A stretch of 64,000 bases of DNA from Candidatus Obscuribacter sp. (GTDB lineage Bacteria; Cyanobacteriota; Vampirovibrionia; Obscuribacterales; Obscuribacteraceae): positions 558,001 to 622,000 of the forward strand of contig JADKDV010000003.1 in the NCBI GenBank assembly GCA_016718315.1. Direction: 5' to 3'. The first letter of the stretch is position 1, and each line of letters starts with the position of its first letter. The notes beneath the pieces are model-generated. The model saw nothing but the letters and a program-made list of their open reading frames with translations, did no database searches and was not told the DNA's origin. Of the stretch, positions 44,912-53,956 are shown piece after piece. A program made the position numbers and the translations under genes.

Positions 44912-45130
44912 TTGGAAGAGAGAATTACCATTCACGAAAAAGCTCGCGGTGAGACCATAAATGTCTACATCGGCGAATACCGCGGCACCAAGTACCTGCA
45001 CATTCGTGAGTGGTACATGGATAAAGAGCAAGAAGAAAAACCCACTAAAAAGGGCATTGCTCTGCCAATCGACAAAATCGAAGCGCTCAAAGAAGCTATC
45101 GATCGCCTGGTACCAAATCAAGGCAAGTAA
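44912..45130 (+). CDS. PC4-like transcriptional coactivator p15 domain protein
   Basis: A 72-residue protein starting at TTG 44912, with GGAG about eight bases upstream. The pattern INVYIGEYRGTKYLHIREWYMDKE followed by KPTKKGIALPIDKIEALKEAI matches the PC4/YdbC fold: a curved beta-sheet with the conserved K-Y-hydrophobic-x-I-R-E-W-Y strand, the P-x-KKGI turn and a C-terminal helix. Family members bind single-stranded DNA or RNA as dimers. In bacteria their role is poorly known. The gene lies between obg (divergent) and a peptidase gene. Confidence 0.8.
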   Translation: MEERITIHEKARGETINVYIGEYRGTKYLHIREWYMDKEQEEKPTKKGIALPIDKIEALKEAIDRLVPNQGK

Positions 45131-45199
45131 CCTCAACTGTTGATGTCTGGCTGCGATCTTGTTATCGTACCTGTCATCTTTTGCTGATTGAGGATTACT

Positions 45200-46123
45200 A
45201 TGAGCATAAAATTCGGTCCCTTGCGGGCCATGCCGTCGCTTTCTGCTCTTATTGTGCTGGTCTTATCGACAAACCCGCTTGCTGCTTTGGCCAGTGAGCG
45301 GGTTTATCTATCTCAAAATGAGCCTGCCACCACTGGCGCAACCAGTGAAGTGAGCGCTACTGCCGTCACTTTGTCCAATCAGCGCCCCAAACAGGGTGAA
45401 ACTATTGAAGTCAAAGTTAGTGGGGCTGAGGCACCTCCGCCTGCTGCCGAGTTTGACAAAAATAGCTACAAATTTTTTGCCACTCCCGGCGATACCGGTA
45501 TCTATACCACGCTAGTGACAGTGCCTGTGGTGATGAGGCCAGGCGTCAAGTCAATCAAGGTCGGTGACAAAAAACTGACACTGACCGTGGTCGATAGTAA
45601 GTTTCCGGTACAGCATCTGACTTTGCCCAAGAGCAAAAATAATTTTGATACGGCCAAAGGCGAAGAAGAAGCCGTTGATAAAGCCAAAGCAACTCTATCT
45701 GATGAGCGCTTCTGGCATGGTAACTTTACCGCGCCTTCTGCTGCCAGGGTAAGCGCTGGTTTTGGTCTGCGCAGGGTGGTCAATGGTGTCTTGCTTGATG
45801 ATTACTTTCATTCTGGTCTAGATTATGCCGGCTACCTGGGCACGCCGGTCAAAGCCGTGGCTCCAGGGCGCGTTGTGCTGGCTGTGAGTAAGGGCTTTAA
45901 GCTGCATGGTAATACCATCGCTATCGATCATGGTCAGGGGGTAGTCAGTTTTTATATCCACCTGCAAAAGGTCCTGGTCAAAGATGGTGACATGGTCAAG
46001 CAAGGTCAGCTCATTGGTGCAGTCGGTCAGACAGGACGGGCCAATGGACCGCATTTGCACTTCAGTATCTATGTTAATAAGGTTGCTTCTAACCCCTGGC
46101 AGTGGTACCGCAAAGCCCTCTAA
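45200..46123 (+). CDS. Exported M23 metallopeptidase (LytM/peptidoglycan endopeptidase type)
   Basis: The start at ATG 45200 has GAGG seven bases upstream, giving 307 residues; a TTG at 45188 is weaker. A signal peptide ends near ALASE. After an Ig-like or linker region (about 50-140) comes the LytM/M23 domain. The zinc ligands are H204 and D208 in FHSGLDYA and H287 in GPHLHFS, with the auxiliary His254 in YIHL. APGRVVLAVSKGFKLHGNTIAIDHG is typical. All catalytic residues are present, so it should cleave peptidoglycan cross-links rather than be an inactive EnvC-like activator. A strong terminator follows. Confidence 0.92.
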   Translation: MSIKFGPLRAMPSLSALIVLVLSTNPLAALASERVYLSQNEPATTGATSEVSATAVTLSNQRPKQGETIEVKVSGAEAPPPAAEFDKNSYKFFATPGDTGIYTTLVTVPVVMRPGVKSIKVGDKKLTLTVVDSKFPVQHLTLPKSKNNFDTAKGEEEAVDKAKATLSDERFWHGNFTAPSAARVSAGFGLRRVVNGVLLDDYFHSGLDYAGYLGTPVKAVAPGRVVLAVSKGFKLHGNTIAIDHGQGVVSFYIHLQKVLVKDGDMVKQGQLIGAVGQTGRANGPHLHFSIYVNKVASNPWQWYRKAL

Positions 46124-46130
46124 AGCATAC

Positions 46131-46173
46131 AAAGAGAAAGAGAGAGGTTTGTCGCCTCTCTCTTTTCTCTTTA
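46131..46173. terminator. Strong bidirectional terminator
   Basis: AAAGAGAAAGAGAGAGG (46131-46147) pairs with CCTCTCTCTTTTCTCTTT (46155-46172) around a 7-base loop, with one bulged base. It lies between the convergent peptidase and sepF genes and can serve both. Confidence 0.9.
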
Positions 46174-46187
46174 ATGGTTACCGTTAG

Positions 46188-46712
46188 TTAGATGGTCTGA
46201 GTCTTATTCCAAAATGCGGTTTGTACGCCTTTTGAAGCAGTGGCTTCAGAGTTGATTGATACCGAGGCTGGAGCAAAGAGGAAGACACCGTCGCCGATGC
46301 GTTGCTGATGACCATCAATGGCCCAGCAGGCGCCGGAGAGGAAGTCTACTACACGCTGAGAACCCTCGTTATCGAGCATGTGCAGGTTGAGTAGCACGGA
46401 CTTACGTCCACGCAAGTGCTCCACGATATCCAGGGATTCCTCGAATTGTCTTGGTTCGATAACCAGGACTTCGCTTACTGGTTGGCTGTTGGGATGCTCC
46501 AAAACTTTACCACCACCACTGATGCTGGGTCCCATTGTCAGTTGTGGTTGTCTGACCGGCATTTGTGATTCTACCGGTGACGTATCTAAAGCGAGCTGCC
46601 CATTGGTGGCATACACATCATCTGAAGTCTCGAAGAGGTCTTCGAAATCTTCTCTCTCATAATTGTCTGCCGGTCCAAACCAAAAGCTCTTAAACTTTTG
46701 AACAATGCTCAC
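46188..46712 (-). CDS. sepF: Cell division protein SepF
   Basis: Start placed at GTG 46712 because a perfect AAGGAGG (46718-46724) lies five bases upstream; a longer reading from 46739 would encode the ribosome site itself. The 174-residue product has the N-terminal amphipathic membrane-targeting segment (MSIVQKFKSFWF), an acidic linker and the SepF/YlmF domain (VLVIEPRQFEESLDIVEHLRGRKSVLLNLHML...RVVDFLSGACWAIDGHQQRIGDGVFLFAP). SepF polymerises and ties FtsZ filaments to the membrane. It follows yggS by 92 bases, a pairing seen in Cyanobacteria and Firmicutes. Confidence 0.93.
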   Translation of the reverse strand: MSIVQKFKSFWFGPADNYEREDFEDLFETSDDVYATNGQLALDTSPVESQMPVRQPQLTMGPSISGGGKVLEHPNSQPVSEVLVIEPRQFEESLDIVEHLRGRKSVLLNLHMLDNEGSQRVVDFLSGACWAIDGHQQRIGDGVFLFAPASVSINSEATASKGVQTAFWNKTQTI

Positions 46713-46804
46713 TAATTCCTCCTTGCCCTGCGGTCTCAAATAAAAGTGTTAACCCTAATTCCTAATCCATAACCCTAGTTCGTCTCTGTCTGATAAAAAC
46801 CTTT

Positions 46805-47500
46805 CTAATTTCCAAAAATGGCGCGGCCCAACCTGATCATAGTTGAACCACATGTGATGGCATCTCGCCAATCATCGCTCATACCCATCGATAGCTCTTT
46901 GAGCTCCACGTGATGTTTGCTTGCTAGCTCGTCACGTAACTCTCTCAATTGATTGAAGCTGTATTGCCAGACGGCGGCATCGCTGGTCAGGGGCGAAATA
47001 GTCATCAGACCCTGCACGTCGATAGCGGGCAAAGCTAAAATCTGGGCAAAGCAATCTCTCAGCTCTTGTGGTGCAAAACCACTCTTGCTCTCATCGTTTT
47101 GCATTTTGACTTGCAATAAAATCGCTTGCACGACCTCTCTAGTTTGCGCTGTTTTTGAAATTTCCTGAGCAAGCTTGAGAGTGTCGACGCTGTGAATCAA
47201 AGAAAAGTTGCCGACAGCCTGCTTAACTTTGTTGGACTGTAAGTGTCCGATAAAATGCCAGTTGGTTTGCAGTGCTATCTGTGGTGCCATTTGAGATTTT
47301 TTGCTGAGGGCATCTTGAATGCGGCTCTCGGCAAAATCATGCACGCCCAGATTGCAGGCTTCGGTAATTTGCTCAATGGAAGCATTTTTGGAGACCGCAA
47401 TCAGCTTGGTTTGCTGACTGTAATCGCCAAGCAGTTCTCTTACGTTTGCAAGATTAGCTGCCACTTTCGATGGTTTTCCTTGAGAGGGGGTGGGAATCAA
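46805..47500 (-). CDS. yggS: YggS/PLPBP-family pyridoxal phosphate homeostasis protein
   Basis: A 231-residue alanine-racemase-barrel protein that binds PLP without known catalysis and buffers vitamin B6 and amino-acid pools. The PLP lysine is K38 in LIAVSKNASIEQI. DFAESRIQDALSKK corresponds to the usual FGENRVQE motif but with Ala for Gly and Ser for Asn. NWHFIGHLQSNKVK is the conserved substrate-face strand, and LSMGMSDDWRDAI with STMIRLGRAIFG binds the phosphate. The TTG start at 47500 is uncertain. Upstream is a TTGACA promoter candidate; sepF lies downstream. Confidence 0.93.
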   Translation of the reverse strand: MIPTPSQGKPSKVAANLANVRELLGDYSQQTKLIAVSKNASIEQITEACNLGVHDFAESRIQDALSKKSQMAPQIALQTNWHFIGHLQSNKVKQAVGNFSLIHSVDTLKLAQEISKTAQTREVVQAILLQVKMQNDESKSGFAPQELRDCFAQILALPAIDVQGLMTISPLTSDAAVWQYSFNQLRELRDELASKHHVELKELSMGMSDDWRDAITCGSTMIRLGRAIFGN

Positions 47501-47572
47501 CGGGAGCCGTCAAAGTTGGAAAGTTATTGGGGCGATTAGGCATCACATCTGATGTCACTGTCACCGCCTACT

Positions 47573-47602
47573 ATTAAGACTCGCATAGGATCTGTTTGTC
47601 AA
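47573..47602 (-). promoter_or_regulatory. Candidate sigma-70 promoter of yggS-sepF
   Basis: Minus-strand consensus TTGACA (47597-47602), an 18-base spacer and CTTAAT (47573-47578) lie about 70 bases before the yggS start, in the 290-base gap after rsmE. I see no other gene in that gap. Confidence 0.5.
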
Positions 47603-47790
47603 GTCTCCAAGGGAAATTTTTTTAAGAGCCACTGGGGTTGGTGCCATTTGTCAGTGGGTGAAATGTATATCCGAATTGACCCAGAGTGTCGATCTGATAA
47701 ATTCCCGAAAGGTTATCGAAGATATCCAGTAAGCGAAGTGCGAAGTGATATCGACTCTGGTGCCTTTTTGATTTCTTATTTGTTGCTCAT

Positions 47791-48591
47791 CTACTTAACA
47801 CAAGCTGCAAGGTGGGCTATACCCGCCGCCAAAATTGCCGCTGTCTCGGTGCGCAGAATTGATTGACCGAGGCTGAGCGCAATGGCACCAGATTTATTTA
47901 TCAGCTGCTTTTCTTCCGGGGTAAAGCCACCTTCCGGTCCAAGTAAAATGACTACCCGGGCTGGTTGTGGCAATGTTTTATCGGCCGCAAGGTTGTAAAG
48001 ATATTGAACCATATCTGGTGCCTTTTCTCTTTCTTGTAGAAGTACAAGTAGAGTGCGCTCACTATCTGTATTTGATTTTGTGCTGTTCTCCAAAATGACC
48101 GATAGCCTGGTCGGACTTTTCAATTCAGGCAGGTACGACTTTTCACTTTGTTCGGCGGCTTCTTTGATGATGCTTTGCCAGCGTGTTGTTTTTTGCTGTT
48201 GAGCTTGTGTTCTATCTGTCTCGGTGGGGATGATGCAGTCCACTCCCACTTCGGTTAGTTTTTCCAGGGCCCATTCAAAGCGGGCAATTTTTATTAAAGG
48301 CAGGCAGACAGTCAGTTTTTGCGGATGTTTGGTCACACCAGGATTTTGTTTGTCTAAGATTTTGAGGCTCAGGGTCTCACGACTGGGGCGCTTACCTGTG
48401 CACTCTGGCATTATCAAGCAGCGGTAGAGGTAGCCTGTACCGTCAAGAAGAGTGACTTGGTCACCATCTTTTAACCTTAATACTTTTGCTATCTGGTGCT
48501 TGAGATCACTGTCCACAACCTCGATAAGGGCGTCAGGCTCAGCGTCTGTAAGTACGCCTGGCGCCACGAAGAAGCGGTAATGTCTTGTCAT
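47791..48591 (-). CDS. rsmE: 16S rRNA (uracil-1498-N3)-methyltransferase RsmE
   Basis: A 266-residue SPOUT methyltransferase that methylates U1498 of 16S rRNA using S-adenosylmethionine. The N-terminal PUA-like domain begins HYRFFVAPGVL and includes HQIAKVLRLKDGDQVTLLDGTG. The trefoil-knot SAM site is visible in VVILLGPEGGFTPEEKQLI and ALSLGQSILRTETAAILA. WQSIIKEAAEQSEKSYLPEL is the family's conserved helix. The length is slightly greater than that of E. coli RsmE. It is divergent from accD with a 95-base gap. Confidence 0.95.
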   Translation of the reverse strand: MTRHYRFFVAPGVLTDAEPDALIEVVDSDLKHQIAKVLRLKDGDQVTLLDGTGYLYRCLIMPECTGKRPSRETLSLKILDKQNPGVTKHPQKLTVCLPLIKIARFEWALEKLTEVGVDCIIPTETDRTQAQQQKTTRWQSIIKEAAEQSEKSYLPELKSPTRLSVILENSTKSNTDSERTLLVLLQEREKAPDMVQYLYNLAADKTLPQPARVVILLGPEGGFTPEEKQLINKSGAIALSLGQSILRTETAAILAAGIAHLAACVK

Positions 48592-48615
48592 CTCTCAGAT
48601 CCAGATATAGGTGGA

Positions 48616-48624
48616 TGGTATAAT
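48616..48624 (+). promoter_or_regulatory. Extended -10 promoter element of accD
   Basis: TGGTATAAT (TGn plus consensus TATAAT, 48619-48624) lies 63 bases before the accD start in the short divergent gap with rsmE. No convincing -35 is seen. Confidence 0.6.
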
Positions 48625-48686
48625 CACATGCTTATCTTACCCCGAGGAGCCAAGCAGGCTCCTGTGGCTTTTACGGGAAATTAGAA

Positions 48687-49618
48687 ATGGATTTAAAAGA
48701 GTGGTTTGCTAGCCGAAAACAGCGTAAAGAGCTGCAGGAGAACATCAAATTACCCTTGCCCACAGAAGACTATTGCGCCCTCTGGCGTCAGTGCTTCCAG
48801 TGTCAGGAGCTGCTCTATACCAAGGACTTACGTGCCAATCAGCAAGTCTGCCCCAAGTGTCAGTATCATTTTAGAGTTGGTGCATTAGATAGAGTGGAGC
48901 AACTGCTCGATGAAGGCAGTTTTGTTGAGCTGGACTCAGAGATGGTCAGCACCGATCCTCTCAATTTTGTCGATACCGAGCCTTACAAGCACAGACAGGA
49001 AGAAGCCAGTCGCAAGTCAGGCTTGAAGGAAGCTGTGATTACCGGAGTCGGTGAAATAGATGGACAGAAAGTGGCTCTTGGTGCCATGGACTTTGGTCAC
49101 TTCGGTGGCTCTATGGGCTCTGTGGTCGGCGAAAAGTAACTCGTCTAGCCGAAGAAGCAATCAAGCAACAAATACCATTGATTGTAATCTCTAGCTCTGG
49201 TGGTGCCCGCATGCAAGAGGGCATCTTGAGTTTGATGCAAATGGCCAAAACAAGCTCAGCGCTCAAAAGCTACGCCGAAATTGGTGGTCTTTATATATCA
49301 ATTCTGGCAGAACCGACCTATGGTGGCGTCACTGCCAGCTTTGCTATGCTGGGCGATATCATCATCGCTGAGCCTGGTGCGCGTATCGGCTTTGCTGGTA
49401 GACGCGTAATTGAGCAAACCATCAGGCAAAAATTGCCGGCTGATTTTCAGACTGCCGAGTATCTCCTCAAACACGGTCAAATAGACATGTTGGTGGAGAG
49501 ACTCAGTCTCAAAGACACCCTGAGCCGCCTTGTCTCCTACCACCCTATTGGTCAAAAAAAGGTAGACAATAATAAAAACGGCACTGGTAAACCTAAAACT
49601 ACACAGACTGTTTCTTAA
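48687..49618 (+). CDS. accD: Acetyl-CoA carboxylase carboxyltransferase beta subunit, interrupted by a -1 frameshift
   Basis: This subunit, with AccA, transfers the carboxyl group from biotin carrier protein to acetyl-CoA. The N-terminal zinc ribbon is intact (Cys36, Cys39, Cys55, Cys58). The first frame stops at TAA 49137-49139, right after GSVVGEK. The conserved continuation VTRLAEEAIKQQIPLIVISSSGGARMQEG is found in the -1 frame and runs to 49618. One extra A in the GAAAAG run (49131-49136) would restore a ~310-residue AccD. The second part has no credible start of its own. The C-terminus has a short Lys/Asn/Thr tail. Because AccD is normally essential, the choices are a sequence indel, a recent mutation or slippage at AAAAG just before TAA. 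accA follows by 23 bases. Confidence 0.88.
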
Positions 49619-49641
49619 GCCAATCCTGGAGCTGATTACAA

Positions 49642-50610
49642 ATGGCCGCTATTGATAAGAAGACAATTCCTCTAGAGTTTGAGCAACCACTGGCGGTGCT
49701 AGCTCAGCAAATAGAAGCACTGGAAAAACAACTGGGTGACAATCCCGATCTTGAAGCCGATATAGATAGGTTGCAGGATCAGTACAATATGCTTAAAAAG
49801 TCGCTCTATACCAACCTCCGTCCTTTTGATCATCTCGCTATCGCACGCCATCAGCAAAGACCATATACTCGTGATTATTTTGGTCTCTGGGACCCGGCCT
49901 GGATAGAGTTGCACGGCGATCGCAAAGGGGCTGATGATGCTGCTCTTGTGGGTGGGCTTATCACTCTTGATGGTATCAAGATGGTGGCACTGGGCACACA
50001 AAAAGGGCGCGCCATCCGCGACAAGCAAGCCTGCAATTTTGGTATGCCGCAACCAGAGGGCTATCGCAAAGCACTCAAGCTCTTTAAACACGCTGATAAG
50101 TTTGGTCTACCTGTTTTGACTTTGATTGATACTCCCGGTGCTTATCCCGGCTTATCTGCCGAGGAGCATAACCAGGCTCAAGCCATTGCCGAAAACCTCT
50201 TTGAGCTTGCCGGATTGACAGTGCCGGTGGTGGCAGTGGTGACCGGTGAAGGTGGCTCCGGTGGTGCTCTGGCTATTGGTGTGGCTAACCGTGTGATGAT
50301 GCTTGAGCACAGTGTCTACTCGGTCATATCACCAGAAGGCTGCGCTTCTATCCTCTGGCGCTCCAATGACAAAGTCTCTGAGGCCTGTCAGGCCATGAAG
50401 ATGACTGCCAAAGAAATTTTGCAAATGGGTGTGATTGATCAAGTCATACCAGAACCACTTGGTGGTGCTCACCATGATCATGTCCTGGCTGCGCAAAATC
50501 TCAAAGCAGCTGTCGTCAAACAGATGAAAGAGCTTTTGACGATGAGCAAAGACGAAGTAAGAGCCGACAGACAGCAAAAATTCCGTGCTTTTGGTGCCTT
50601 TGCTAACTAG
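49642..50610 (+). CDS. accA: Acetyl-CoA carboxylase carboxyltransferase alpha subunit
   Basis: A 322-residue partner of AccD in malonyl-CoA formation, the first step of fatty-acid synthesis. The N-terminal coiled region (EKQLGDNPDLEADIDRLQDQY) precedes a crotonase-like fold. HQQRPYTRDYFGLWDPAWIELHGDR and GRAIRDKQACNFGMPQPEGYRKA are strongly conserved, as is LTLIDTPGAYPGLSAEEHNQAQAIAENL. GEGGSGGALAIGVANRVMMLEHSVYSVISPEGCASILW forms the acyl-CoA and carboxybiotin site. Nothing is missing. The intact frame argues that the cell uses this enzyme, which bears on the accD frameshift. Confidence 0.97.
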   Translation: MAAIDKKTIPLEFEQPLAVLAQQIEALEKQLGDNPDLEADIDRLQDQYNMLKKSLYTNLRPFDHLAIARHQQRPYTRDYFGLWDPAWIELHGDRKGADDAALVGGLITLDGIKMVALGTQKGRAIRDKQACNFGMPQPEGYRKALKLFKHADKFGLPVLTLIDTPGAYPGLSAEEHNQAQAIAENLFELAGLTVPVVAVVTGEGGSGGALAIGVANRVMMLEHSVYSVISPEGCASILWRSNDKVSEACQAMKMTAKEILQMGVIDQVIPEPLGGAHHDHVLAAQNLKAAVVKQMKELLTMSKDEVRADRQQKFRAFGAFAN

Positions 50611-52284
50611 TTACTTACTCTGATTGCGCTTCGCTTTTTTGAGCATGTCTTTGGCTTGTTTGCCGACATTGCTCTTGGGTGGTATTTGCTGCAAGAGGGC
50701 AATGGCTTCAGTAAACTTCTTGTCCTTCATATATTGTTTGGCAACACCAACACAGCATTGATCGTATTTTTCTTGATCGCTGGCTGAGAGAGCGCCTTGT
50801 GCTTTTTCGGCTTTAAGAGCAGCCAGGGCTTTGGCAAATTTGCCAGCCTTCATCATTGTTTCGACTGTTTCTTCCTGAGTGCTTGTGCCAGCCACCGAGG
50901 GTTTGCCAAAGGGCAGCATCTCACTAAACTTACTATTGGTAGCAAATAAAATGACTGCGCCAAGCAGACCAACTGAAATCACTACAGGCAGGGCGATACT
51001 CAAGGTACGAGCGATGGACGGTCCGCCCTGACCTTTAGCACGGTTGCTAAAGCTTGCCGAAGAAATACCCGGGCTGTTTGATTGCTCGGCATATTTTTGC
51101 GCTTCTCTAAAGGCCTGTACCTGCTCTGAATAGTTGCTTGCAGGCGTTGGTTTGTTAGGCAAAGGTTCTTGCGCACCAGTGTTGCTCAAAAGCTCACGAG
51201 TGAGCGGTTTTGGAGGCAGCATGTCGCGCGATTCTTTGCGTGGATGCAAGGCCTCGTCCTGGGCCAGGGGCCCTGGTGGTGTGGTTTCTCTTTGCGCATC
51301 ACGTTGCACAGTCGGTGTTTTGACTGGTTCTGGCTCAAAGCTGATTTCTTCCAGAGCCTTGGACAACTCATCCATAGTCTGGTGTCTGTCGGCTGGATTT
51401 TTGGAGAGAGTCTTATTGATTAAAGACACAAGAGCTTCTGGAAAAACCAGATCAGGGCGTACTTCGTCTATCGGTCTTGGTAGATCCGATAGCTGCATGG
51501 CCATTACTCTAACTAACTCTTCATGCTGAAATGGCACTTCACCCGTTAGAGTCTCGTAGAAGACTATACCGAGTGAATAGATGTCACTTCTATGGTCAAC
51601 TTTGCTGGATGTGCACTGTTCCGGACTCATATATGTAGGGCTGCCGCAAACAGTACCAGTGCGTGTGATTTTGGCTTGATCTGATTCTTCCTGAACCAGC
51701 CTGGCAATACCAAAGTCCACCACAATTGGGAAATTTTTCTGACCGCCGCGCTCTACCAATACTATGTTTTCGGGTTTGATATCGCGGTGCACTACACCCT
51801 GTCTGTGCGCTTCTGAGAGCGCGGCACAAACCTGGGTAAAAACTGGCAATGCTTCTTCTACATCTATATGGTTGATTTCGGAAATAACATCACTTAGTGG
51901 TATGCCATTGAGCAAGTCCATGGCGATATATGGTCTACCGCCACCCTGCGGAATGACTCCGAAATCGTAGATTGTGATGATATTGGGATGGTTTAGACGG
52001 CTGGAGGCCTTGGCTTCCTGTTTAAACCGCTTGATAAACTCTTCGTCAGAGACGAGATAGTCATGCAGTACCTTGACAGCCACTTCGCGGCCAATCAATT
52101 CCTGTACCGCACGATAAACGGTGCCGGCTGAGCCCTGACCTATTACAGATTGAATTTTGTAGCGACCTTCAACAACCATGCCGAGAAGTGGATCATCACC
52201 CACGGTTACCATGGAAGAGCCGTCACGAGGACAGATATCCTGTTCACCGGCAGTCTGAAAGTTGCATATCAGACAGAGTTTCAT
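50611..52284 (-). CDS. Membrane Ser/Thr protein kinase with N-terminal zinc-ribbon-like motif
   Basis: A 557-residue Hanks-type kinase. Residues 1-25 read CLICNFQTAGEQDICPRDGSSM after MKL, a short Cys-containing ribbon often found before such kinases, although the fourth Cys is not seen. The kinase domain (about 41-300) has IGQGSAGTVYRA, VAVKVL, VVHRDIKPENIVLV, VDFGIARL and SPTYMSPEQCTSSKVDHRSDIYSLG. A Pro/Glu-rich linker (about 300-420) precedes one membrane helix (LSIALPVVISVGLLGAVILFAT) and a 100-residue helical C-terminus (AGKFAKALAALKAEKAQG). It resembles the kinase at 23213-25267 in plan. It ends directly against accA. Confidence 0.9.
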   Translation of the reverse strand: MKLCLICNFQTAGEQDICPRDGSSMVTVGDDPLLGMVVEGRYKIQSVIGQGSAGTVYRAVQELIGREVAVKVLHDYLVSDEEFIKRFKQEAKASSRLNHPNIITIYDFGVIPQGGGRPYIAMDLLNGIPLSDVISEINHIDVEEALPVFTQVCAALSEAHRQGVVHRDIKPENIVLVERGGQKNFPIVVDFGIARLVQEESDQAKITRTGTVCGSPTYMSPEQCTSSKVDHRSDIYSLGIVFYETLTGEVPFQHEELVRVMAMQLSDLPRPIDEVRPDLVFPEALVSLINKTLSKNPADRHQTMDELSKALEEISFEPEPVKTPTVQRDAQRETTPPGPLAQDEALHPRKESRDMLPPKPLTRELLSNTGAQEPLPNKPTPASNYSEQVQAFREAQKYAEQSNSPGISSASFSNRAKGQGGPSIARTLSIALPVVISVGLLGAVILFATNSKFSEMLPFGKPSVAGTSTQEETVETMMKAGKFAKALAALKAEKAQGALSASDQEKYDQCCVGVAKQYMKDKKFTEAIALLQQIPPKSNVGKQAKDMLKKAKRNQSK

Positions 52285-52506
52285 ATTTTTATCTAGCGGA
52301 ACGCCAGTCTTTCTAGTAAGTTGCCCAACGCCTGAGGAGAGTATTTAGCTCTTATATATTACTTTTAATTACCCCGGAGGACTAATATCCAATCTCCCTT
52401 GTAATACTTGGGACAGGATCCCTACAAACTGTAACACTGATGAGGTCATTTGCAGGGGATTGCATCTTATAGGCGAAAATCTATAAGTCAAAGTGAGGAT
52501 TTCAAA

Positions 52507-53724
52507 GTGGCGTCACCGTCTGGCAAAATGCAGCTCTTATTGATCTTTTTGACTGTCTTTATAGATCTAGTTGGCTTTGGTCTGGTCATTCCTATATTGC
52601 CGACCTATGCCCAACAGTTGCATGCCTCTGAGACCACTGTGGGTTGGCTTATAGCCAGCTATTCGATCATGCAATTTTTCTTCATCCCGTTTTGGGGCAA
52701 ATTATCAGACCGTATTGGGCGCAGACCAGTTTTACTAATCAGTCTTGCCACTTCATGTATCGGCTATTTGATCTGGGGCTTTGCCGATACTTTGCTCTGG
52801 CTCTTTGTCAGCCGTATTGTGGCTGGTTTTGGCAATGCCAATATTGCTGTGGCGCAGGCTTATATCTCAGATGTTACTAGCGAAGAAAATCGTGCCAAGG
52901 GCATGGGCTTGATTGGAGCTGCTTTTGGTCTTGGTTTTGTGCTTGGACCAGCGCTCGGTATCCTCTGTCTCAATATGTCTCATGACCTCAAATTTGTCGG
53001 ACTGGTAGCTGCTGGCTTCAGTCTTATCGATCTAATTTTGACTGCCTTTATGCTGCCAGAGCCTAAAGAGCGGGGTAACTTTACTCAGGAGCGTTTTGGT
53101 CGCGGTATCAGTTTTGTTTTTAATACGCTAGGCGACAGCAAATTGCGTATTTCATTTTTGATTTTCTACATTTCTACTTTTGCTTTTGCCAACATGGAAT
53201 CCACTCTGGTGCTGCTTACAGCCAAGCAATTTCACTGGGATGCCCGGGCTAATTCCACTATGTTTCTCTATATTGGCTTCTGGATCATCATGGTCCAGGG
53301 CGGCTTAATTAGACGGCTAACCAAAAAAAATAACGAGAAGCGCTTGATTGCGATGGGGTCACTTCTTACTGCAATAGGTCTTTTGATGTTGCCTCTGGGC
53401 GCCAATCTCACTCTGGTGTATGTAGCGCTGGCCTTGCTTGCTATTGGCTCCGGTATCAATAATCCCTGCAACCAGAGTCTGCTTAGCAAACTTGCTCCCC
53501 AGGATCACGTGGGTGGTGTGCTTGGCGTTGGTCAGTCAGTATCCACACTGGGCCGCATTCTTGGACCCATAATTGGTTGTTATCTCTTTGAGCATACTGG
53601 CTATATGAGTCCTTATTTTGCCGCCGGTGCCTGCATGCTAGTGGCTATGGTGCTCAGCTTTATGTTGCCCAACCTGGGAGCTAAAGCACCTGAGACCAAT
53701 GCAGAGGCGCCAACTGCTGCTTAA
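52507..53724 (+). CDS. Major facilitator superfamily efflux transporter (TetA-like)
   Basis: A product of 405 residues from GTG 52507, preceded by GAGG eight bases upstream; a longer frame from TTG 52450 is less likely. About twelve membrane segments are present. The opening LLLIFLTVFIDLVGFGLVIPILPTYA and motif A, FWGKLSDRIGRRPVLLISL, place it in the drug:H+ antiporter-1 group near tetracycline exporters. Motif C is visible as GLGFVLGPALGIL. The substrate is not assignable, and no regulator gene adjoins. It is divergent from the kinase gene. Confidence 0.9.
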   Translation: MASPSGKMQLLLIFLTVFIDLVGFGLVIPILPTYAQQLHASETTVGWLIASYSIMQFFFIPFWGKLSDRIGRRPVLLISLATSCIGYLIWGFADTLLWLFVSRIVAGFGNANIAVAQAYISDVTSEENRAKGMGLIGAAFGLGFVLGPALGILCLNMSHDLKFVGLVAAGFSLIDLILTAFMLPEPKERGNFTQERFGRGISFVFNTLGDSKLRISFLIFYISTFAFANMESTLVLLTAKQFHWDARANSTMFLYIGFWIIMVQGGLIRRLTKKNNEKRLIAMGSLLTAIGLLMLPLGANLTLVYVALALLAIGSGINNPCNQSLLSKLAPQDHVGGVLGVGQSVSTLGRILGPIIGCYLFEHTGYMSPYFAAGACMLVAMVLSFMLPNLGAKAPETNAEAPTAA

Positions 53725-53956
53725 GTCCCTCTTGAAAAGCTCAATGCATCTATATTTGCTGTGGATGTGATATATTATTTTTGGTTCAAGTTTTGGGCGT
53801 TGCCCTTTATTGGACCTTTAAAACTGAATTGCATTGCTGACAACTATCAGCCATTTTTAAAAACACTTGAAACTTTGCCTGTTAAGGCGCGTCAATCAAG
53901 AACAAATGCAATGGAAACATCTAAGTACTCTCTTTAAATAATAAGTAGAACAGCAT

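Noticed and set aside
46713..46739. N-terminal extension of SepF from 46739
   Set aside because: The extra codons contain the AAGGAGG site that serves the GTG at 46712.
49178..49618. Second half of accD as an independent gene from TTG 49178
   Set aside because: It begins inside the conserved PLIVISSSGGARMQEG core, has no ribosome site, and its residues directly continue the first half after a one-base shift.
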